From contig NZ_CP017480.1 of assembly GCF_001887595.1 (NCBI RefSeq), positions 3,562,001 through 3,626,000 on the forward strand: DNA of 64,000 nucleotides, given 5' to 3'. The stretch is from Luteibacter rhizovicinus DSM 16549. Its GTDB lineage: Bacteria; Pseudomonadota; Gammaproteobacteria; Xanthomonadales; Rhodanobacteraceae. This document shows positions 58,950 to 64,000 of the stretch, piece by piece. The notes beneath the pieces are model-generated. The model was given only the letters and a program-made list of their open reading frames with translations, had not been told where the DNA came from and did no database searches. Position 1 is the stretch's first letter. Every line of letters starts with the position of its first letter. The position numbers and the translations under genes were made by a program.

Positions 58950-59943
58950 GGGGGCTTGCTGTGACCGTGGCGGTCATGCCGGCGGCCAGGATCACACCTC
59001 GTGGCACGCTGGCCTCGTCGATGGCGATGCGTACGGGCACGCGTTGCGCCAGGCGCACCCAGGTGAATGTGGGATTCACGTCGGCCAGGAGGTCGCTTCC
59101 GGTCGGGTTGTCGCGGTCGGTGATGCCGCGGGCAAAGCCCGTGATGCGACCACCGACGTGGGCGCCGCCGCTCATGAGCCGAATGTCGACCGGATCGCCC
59201 ACGTGCAGACGTGGCAGCTTGGTTTCTTCGAAGTAGCCATAGACGTAATAACCGTGCCGGTCGATCAGCGCCATGGACGCGTTGCCGCTGGCGGCGTAGT
59301 CGCCGGTCCGTACAGTGAGGTTGGTCACGTAGCCGTCGACCGGTGCGCGCACCTGGGTCCGTTCCAGATCCAGCTTCGCGGTGTCGGTAGCCACTTGCGC
59401 GAGGGCGACGGCGGCCAGGGCCTGTTCACGCGCGGCGCCGGCCTGGTGACCGCTGGCCTGGGCCTCGTGCCAAGCGGCCATCGCCGAATCGGCAACCGAC
59501 TTCGCGTTGTTTCGCTCCTCCTTGGGTACGACATCCGCCAGGGCCTGGCGACGCGTGGCCTGCTCCTGGCGCATGTCGTACTCGGTCTTCCGTGCCTCGG
59601 CGCTGGCGAGCACGGCATCGATATTGGCGCCGGCGGCACGGGCGTTGGCCTTGGCGGCGGTAAGGCTGGCCTCGGCCTGTTGCAAGGCGAAGCGGAAGCG
59701 CGCGGGATCGATCTCGTACAGGACTTCGCCCTTCCTGACTTCCTGGTTGTCGACCACCGCAACGCGGATGACGAGGCCGGAGACATCCGGCGCGATGCGT
59801 ACCACCTCGGCGCGCATGCGCGCATCGCGCGTCCACGGGGAATACATGTAGTGATTCCACAAACCGCGCCCGAGGAACAAGGAGAGGATCACGATGGCGG
59901 CGGTGAGGCCGAGGCGGAGCAATGACTGGAGAGCGGGCTTCAT
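58945..59943 (-). CDS. Membrane fusion (HlyD/AaeA-like) efflux protein
   Basis: 332 residues: one N-terminal membrane helix (AAIVILSLFLGRGLW), barrel-sandwich/lipoyl half (IAPDVSGLVIRVAVVDNQEV, then KGEVLYEIDP), alpha-helical hairpin (about 85-190) and second lipoyl half (VRAPVDGYVTNLTVRTGDY). It links the inner-membrane FUSC protein to an outer channel. It is third in the minus-strand order FUSC - DUF1656 - HlyD, like aaeB-aaeX-aaeA for aromatic carboxylic acid export. Its stop codon is inside a REP repeat. Confidence 0.9.
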   Translation of the reverse strand: MKPALQSLLRLGLTAAIVILSLFLGRGLWNHYMYSPWTRDARMRAEVVRIAPDVSGLVIRVAVVDNQEVRKGEVLYEIDPARFRFALQQAEASLTAAKANARAAGANIDAVLASAEARKTEYDMRQEQATRRQALADVVPKEERNNAKSVADSAMAAWHEAQASGHQAGAAREQALAAVALAQVATDTAKLDLERTQVRAPVDGYVTNLTVRTGDYAASGNASMALIDRHGYYVYGYFEETKLPRLHVGDPVDIRLMSGGAHVGGRITGFARGITDRDNPTGSDLLADVNPTFTWVRLAQRVPVRIAIDEASVPRGVILAAGMTATVTASPL

Positions 59944-59951
59944 CGGGGTAC

Positions 59952-60152
59952 TCAGGGATACAACAGCAGACCGATCGCACTGAACAGGCAGGCGAACAGG
60001 GCGACCCGGAACAGGGGCGGATGCCAGACATGGCGATACAGGCCGTAGCGCCCGGCGACCGTGTCGATGACCCACTGCACGAGCAGGCAGCCGAGGTACA
60101 CCAGCAGGAGGCCGGGGACGGTCGCGCCGGCGAAATCGACTTCACGTGGCAT
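59952..60152 (-). CDS. DUF1656 small membrane protein (AaeX-like)
   Basis: 66 residues, two transmembrane helices (VPGLLLVYLGCLLVQWVIDT and FRVALFACLFSAIGLLLYP). It starts MPREVDFAGATVPG like other DUF1656 proteins, which always accompany FUSC/HlyD efflux pairs. It overlaps the FUSC gene by 11 bases and is 8 bases before the HlyD start. Confidence 0.9.
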   Translation of the reverse strand: MPREVDFAGATVPGLLLVYLGCLLVQWVIDTVAGRYGLYRHVWHPPLFRVALFACLFSAIGLLLYP

Positions 60153-62259
60153 GCGCGGGCTCCGGGTGTCGGGCGATGAATGGAGCGAGGGCGGATTCGT
60201 CGTCGCGAAGCGCCGCGCGAAGCTGCAGCAGATGGGCCAGGGGCGGACGACAACTCGCCTGGGCCCGCGGCAATGCCTGGGCGGTCAACGTGATCGCATG
60301 CCCGACGGTCCGGTCGGCCTCCTGCCAGCGCTGCGCATCCGGTGCGTCGTAGAGTTCGGCAAGGGCATCGACGGAACGCTGCATGATGTCCTTCAGAGGC
60401 GGGGGAAGCTCGGCGTGCTGCATGTCCTGTCGCAATTCGATAATCGCGCGCACGCATTCGTGGACGGCGAGGTCCCAGGTCAGCAGGTGTCGCATCTCGT
60501 CGCTATCGGATCGGGTGTGCTGGACGATCTGGTGGAGGAGATCGCGATTGGCGCTTTCGGTCTCGTAGAGCAGGCCGGCCAGGGGCGATGAGGCGGCGAA
60601 GGTGACCTGCTGCCGCAGTTTTCGCAGCTGGCGACGACGCAGCCATGCCGTCCCGATGACCGTGGGAATGAGCATGAACGCGACGCCACAGGCGACCACG
60701 CCGAACCACGACGCGATCGCATCGTTGAGGAACTGTTCGGGGTTGTAGACCATCGGGTTCTTCAGGGCGAGGATGCCTGCGAAGCTCATCACGTAGCCGG
60801 TGCCCATGCCTGGAAGGGTCGCGTTGCGTGTGAGCAGATACGGGCCGATCGCCATCAGGGGCAGGGACGCCAGGATCAGCATGGTGAAGCCATCGCTGCC
60901 CGGCATCAGGCAGAACGCCACGATGAAGGCCGCGGACATACCGAGCGCGTAGCCGATCGAGATGTTGATCGCGGCGGATACCGGCGAGGGCGAGGTGGCC
61001 AGCAAACCGCAGAAATACGAGGCGGTCAGCAGCGCACTGGGACCGGAGGCCCAGCTGGTGTCGATCCAGAACAGACTCAGTACGGCCAGTGCGAGAAAGC
61101 CTCGTAGCGCGGTGATCAAGGGCGCGACGTGATCGTTGGACCGCTTGAAACCCACATGCTCGACACCGTCCACAAGGCGTCCCTGAGGTTTGCGCAGGGT
61201 GGCTTCAAGCATGATGAGGTCGTGCAACTCGCTCGCGAACCGGCGAACCAGCGTGGCCCCACCGTCGAACTCCATCTGCAGGTCCAGGTCGTTCCGAAAA
61301 GCGTTGCGCACCTCGCTCGCCAACGCCGGCAGCAGCGCTTCGCACGCGGCGATTCGTTCGGCCAGCGCCTTGGGTTCGGGCGCGTCGGTCGGACCTGCAG
61401 AGAGTGCCTCCCCGATCGGGTCATAAAGTCGGACGAGCGCGTCCGCCGTATCTGGGTGACTCTGTCGGCGCAGGCGGTCGATCAGGTGATAGATCGACTG
61501 GAACGTCGTCGCGGCAGCCATGTACCGCAGGTTGTGCAATTGCATGCGACGGCTGTGCGCGCGCGTGTCCGGGTCTTCGAAGACGACCGACGACCTGAGG
61601 TCCTCGATCTGTACCGCCGAACGGACGAACTGCAAGTGCGCGCGTTCCATCCGGGAACGAGGCGTCGAGCCATCCAGGGGCTCACTGGCCATCGCGACGA
61701 ACTGCGCGAAGTGTCCGCGCCTGCTGCGGCGAAGGACGTCACCGAGCCGATCGGGGAAGATCACGTCGCTGACCACGCCCGCCACGATCACGCCGAGCAG
61801 GACCTCGCTCACGCGCATCATCGCGGCGTCGAACACGTTGTAGGGGTCACTGATCGCTGGAAGCGCCACGATCGCCGCGGTGTAGCCCGACAGTACGAAC
61901 CCGTAAGACATGAAGTTGCGGTACTTCATCGCGCCGCCCGCGCAGCCAGCGACCCACAAGGACAGCGCGAGAAGGAACAACTCGCGCTGCTGGGCGAACG
62001 CCGCGATGAGCACGAGCGCGCAGAGGCTTCCGGCGACGTTGCCGATCGCGCGATAGAAGCCCTTCGCGCGCACCATACCGCTTTGCGGGTGCATCACCAG
62101 GCCTACCGTGACCATCGACGTCGCCGGTTGTTCGAGCTGAAGCAGCATCGCCAGCCAGGCGGCGATATAGAACGCGAGCAGACACTTGAACACGAAGATC
62201 CAGGCCTGCCGCTCTCCCGCGAGAAAGTCGGCAAGCCAGGGTTTGTTTAAGGCGATCAA
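60142..62259 (-). CDS. FUSC-family inner-membrane efflux protein (AaeB-like)
   Basis: 705 residues with two clusters of five to six transmembrane helices (about 20-165 and 370-520), each followed by a soluble helical domain, the FUSC layout. AaeB in E. coli exports p-hydroxybenzoate-type aromatic acids with AaeA. The presence of a gallate-type catabolic operon in the same window fits an organism exposed to such acids. Confidence 0.9.
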   Translation of the reverse strand: MIALNKPWLADFLAGERQAWIFVFKCLLAFYIAAWLAMLLQLEQPATSMVTVGLVMHPQSGMVRAKGFYRAIGNVAGSLCALVLIAAFAQQRELFLLALSLWVAGCAGGAMKYRNFMSYGFVLSGYTAAIVALPAISDPYNVFDAAMMRVSEVLLGVIVAGVVSDVIFPDRLGDVLRRSRRGHFAQFVAMASEPLDGSTPRSRMERAHLQFVRSAVQIEDLRSSVVFEDPDTRAHSRRMQLHNLRYMAAATTFQSIYHLIDRLRRQSHPDTADALVRLYDPIGEALSAGPTDAPEPKALAERIAACEALLPALASEVRNAFRNDLDLQMEFDGGATLVRRFASELHDLIMLEATLRKPQGRLVDGVEHVGFKRSNDHVAPLITALRGFLALAVLSLFWIDTSWASGPSALLTASYFCGLLATSPSPVSAAINISIGYALGMSAAFIVAFCLMPGSDGFTMLILASLPLMAIGPYLLTRNATLPGMGTGYVMSFAGILALKNPMVYNPEQFLNDAIASWFGVVACGVAFMLIPTVIGTAWLRRRQLRKLRQQVTFAASSPLAGLLYETESANRDLLHQIVQHTRSDSDEMRHLLTWDLAVHECVRAIIELRQDMQHAELPPPLKDIMQRSVDALAELYDAPDAQRWQEADRTVGHAITLTAQALPRAQASCRPPLAHLLQLRAALRDDESALAPFIARHPEPAHAT

Positions 62260-62296
62260 CGCCGTCCCCTTATCGAGTGATCGAAAACGCCGCGCG

Positions 62297-62833
62297 TCAG
62301 CCCTGGATGTGGACGTACTGGGCGGGGCTCTCGTCGATCCCGATGAGCATCAGGTTCTTCAGGTGGTCGATCTGGCGGGGGAGGTCGTCGACGTTGGTCT
62401 TGCCGGGGGCGACCTGCGAACGCGATGAGGCAACCAGACGCGTTCCGTCGCAGAGCGCCAGGGTGAGTGCCAGGGGCGTACGGGAGGTCGTGCCGATCGG
62501 TGCGGGCGCCGCGGCTGCGCAATACGCGTCGTTGGCTGGCGCAAGGTCGCTGCCGGCATCGACGACGAGTCGCGCAGCGGTCTGGTCGGCTGGCTGACGA
62601 GCGGGAAGTGCACGAGGGATAGCCTGGGCCATCTGCGCGTTGGAGACGTTGGGTAGCTGGCCGCGAACCTCCACGGGCAAGGTCGGCATGGCGTGCTCCC
62701 AGCGATAGACGGTGTCGTTGGCCGTCGTCCACCGTGCGTCGGTGGTGGCATGGCAGCCGGCCACCAGGATCGCGGCGAAAAGCGTGCACGTCATCAGAAG
62801 GTTGGGGCGCGTGGCAGGGATGGAGGTTTTCAT
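62297..62833 (-). CDS. Putative lipoprotein of unknown function
   Basis: 178 residues. The signal ends in a lipobox, ILVAGC (Cys about 27), so it should be lipidated. The mature part has two further cysteines (DAYCAAAAP, LALCDGT) that may form a disulfide. It is upstream of the FUSC gene on the same strand with a 37-base gap and may belong to that operon. No family recognised. Confidence 0.72.
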   Translation of the reverse strand: MKTSIPATRPNLLMTCTLFAAILVAGCHATTDARWTTANDTVYRWEHAMPTLPVEVRGQLPNVSNAQMAQAIPRALPARQPADQTAARLVVDAGSDLAPANDAYCAAAAPAPIGTTSRTPLALTLALCDGTRLVASSRSQVAPGKTNVDDLPRQIDHLKNLMLIGIDESPAQYVHIQG

Positions 62834-62953
62834 GGCGTGGGGTGCCGGGAAGTTGCGATGCGGCAGTGTCTGCCGATGCGCACGCCGGATATACCACCTC
62901 AGACGACCTTCATCCGGGCCTGCGAATCCCCAATAGCGAAGTGTCGGCGACGG

Positions 62954-63865
62954 TCAGTCGTCCCAGGGCGCCGCGGATTCCCAGCGCTGTGCGAGCAGGT
63001 CGATGAATGCGCGGGTGCGAGGCGCGAGGTGGCGCCTGCTCGGATACACCAGCCGGATGGGATCGGGCGGCGGTCGATGGTCGCGGAGCACTTCGACGAG
63101 CGTTCCGGCGCGCAATTCGTCGGCAAGAAGGTAGTTGGGCAGGAAGGTCAGGCCGAACCCGGCCAGGGCCAGTTCGCGCATGACTTCATAGCTGTCGATG
63201 TCCAGGCGTGCGGGCCCCTCGTACGCATGGGGACCGTCGTCCGTGTGGAGGCGCCACGGCCGCGGTTGTTCGCCGACGGCGTACATGATCGTGTCGTGAT
63301 CGATGAGCTCGTGTGGTGTCTGCGGCGTGCCGCGCTTCGCCAGGTAATCGGGCGACGCGCAGACGATGAATTGCCGCCATGCCACGGTGCGCGTGAGCAT
63401 TTGCGAATCTTCCTTGGGCGCACCGATCCGTATCGCCAGGTCGAAGCCGTCCTCGACCAGGTCGACGAAGCGATCGGTGAACCAGAGCTCCGCACGAAGT
63501 CCTGGCCATTGCCTGAGGTAGTCGTTGAGCACGGGCAGGACATGACGTTGCCCGAACGTCGGTGGCATCAGGAATTTCAGGGTGCCAGTGGGCTCGCTAC
63601 GGCGGAGCGCCATGGTGGCGTCCACGTCTTCCAGCTCGTCCAGGATCTGTCGCCAGCGCGCGTAGACCACGGCGCCTTCGTCGGTCAGGCTCAGTCGGCG
63701 CGTGGTGCGGTTGAGCAGGCGTACACCGAGCTGGGTTTCCAGGCGGACGATGCTCTTGCCGATAGCCGAGCGTGTCAGCTCGAGCGACGCTGTGGCGCCG
63801 GTGAGGCTTCCCGCTTTTACGACGGCCACGAAGGCCGCGATGTCGCCCAATCGATGAGGTTTCAC
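62954..63865 (-). CDS. LysR-family transcriptional regulator
   Basis: 303 residues from GTG 63865: HTH at about 8-65 (FVAVVKAGSLTGATASLELT, then RSAIGKSIVRLETQLG) and an inducer domain with LKFLMPPTFGQRHVLPVLND and DGFDLAIRIG. The CrgA/DsdC-like subgroup often controls an adjacent oxidoreductase. A TTG start nine codons earlier is possible but would place the start inside a terminator hairpin. Confidence 0.88.
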   Translation of the reverse strand: MKPHRLGDIAAFVAVVKAGSLTGATASLELTRSAIGKSIVRLETQLGVRLLNRTTRRLSLTDEGAVVYARWRQILDELEDVDATMALRRSEPTGTLKFLMPPTFGQRHVLPVLNDYLRQWPGLRAELWFTDRFVDLVEDGFDLAIRIGAPKEDSQMLTRTVAWRQFIVCASPDYLAKRGTPQTPHELIDHDTIMYAVGEQPRPWRLHTDDGPHAYEGPARLDIDSYEVMRELALAGFGLTFLPNYLLADELRAGTLVEVLRDHRPPPDPIRLVYPSRRHLAPRTRAFIDLLAQRWESAAPWDD

Positions 63866-63866
63866 G

Positions 63867-63897
63867 AAAAGCGCCTTGCGCCATCGGCACAAGGCGC
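63867..63897 (-). terminator. Rho-independent terminator upstream of the LysR gene
   Basis: Minus strand GCGCCTTGTGCC-GAT-GGCGCAAGGCGC followed by TTTTC: 12 pairs with one wobble and a 3-base loop. It ends the gene whose tail is at 63949-64000, so the LysR gene has its own promoter or is read by passage through the hairpin. Confidence 0.75.
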
Positions 63898-63948
63898 GGT
63901 TCTGTTGACGACGAAAGGTGGAGCGTGTCGTTACGATGTTAGCAGGCG

Positions 63949-64000
63949 TTATGCCTCGAGGTAGCGCGGCGCAGGCATGCCGGTTTGCGTCGCTGCGAAC
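63949..64000 (-). CDS. C-terminal tail of a gene continuing beyond the window
   Basis: Open frame from the window edge ending TQTGMPAPRYLEA then TAA, followed by a terminator 50 bases on. Too short to assign a family. The terminator and codon use support a real gene end. Confidence 0.45.
   Translation of the reverse strand, partial: FAATQTGMPAPRYLEA

Overview
The window is GC-rich (about two thirds by eye), gene-dense chromosomal DNA of a gammaproteobacterium. It most resembles Rhodanobacteraceae/Xanthomonadales such as Luteibacter or Dyella. This placement is inferred from gene content: a methylthioinosine phosphorylase beside HPRT, ECF sigma/anti-sigma pairs, a pga locus and a putative Clp/CRP site. 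Paired palindromes of the GGAGCCGATTCATCGGCGA type (REPINs) also fit. No integrase, transposase, phage gene or CRISPR array is visible.

Layout. 1-1.6 kb: purine salvage (partial HPRT, methylthioinosine phosphorylase) and a cold-shock protein. 1.6-3.7 kb: a MarR-controlled operon with a small membrane protein and an MFS exporter. 3.9-6.8 kb: three prepilin-like genes (PilV, PilW, a shortened PilX) running into a Tat-exported glycosylasparaginase and CutC. 6.8-12.5 kb: the four-gene ligase-associated DNA repair operon (exonuclease, ATP-dependent ligase, Lhr-like helicase, PdeM). 12.5-18.4 kb: an ABC exporter, YigZ, an ECF sigma factor with a membrane anti-sigma factor whose gene contains a REPIN in frame, and a secreted VWA protein. 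18.4-19.1 kb: a gene-free, repeat-rich spacer. 19.1-24.4 kb: a diguanylate cyclase, a TetR/SDR operon and a second ECF sigma/RskA-type pair.

24.5-32 kb: a lipid-modification operon of seven genes (desaturase, flavin oxidoreductase, DUF1365, Cfa-like enzyme, DUF2878, DUF1295, second Cfa-like methyltransferase), mostly joined by ATGA overlaps. 32-34.7 kb: DUF427 and a fused EgtB-EgtD ergothioneine enzyme. 34.8-42.3 kb: poly-N-acetylglucosamine synthesis, pgaABCD plus a second pgaCD pair upstream, with a CRP/Clp-like palindrome before pgaA. 42.4-46 kb: rhodanese/FtrA, a membrane acyltransferase-like protein and a nucleotidyltransferase. 46-53.4 kb: an aromatic lower-pathway operon (GalC aldolase, amidohydrolase, periplasmic-binding-fold protein, DctA-type transporter, OprB porin, GalB hydratase) divergent from a LysR regulator with two DNA-binding domains.

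53.4-64 kb: a ClC channel, a TetR/TetX-like pair with two clear operators, an EptA-type phosphoethanolamine transferase, tRNA-Ala(CGC), an AaeXAB-like efflux set, a lipoprotein, a LysR regulator and the tail of one more gene. Themes are envelope and biofilm building (PNAG, lipid alteration, EptA), redox and stress protection (ergothioneine, two ECF systems, DNA repair) and handling of plant-type aromatic acids and toxins.
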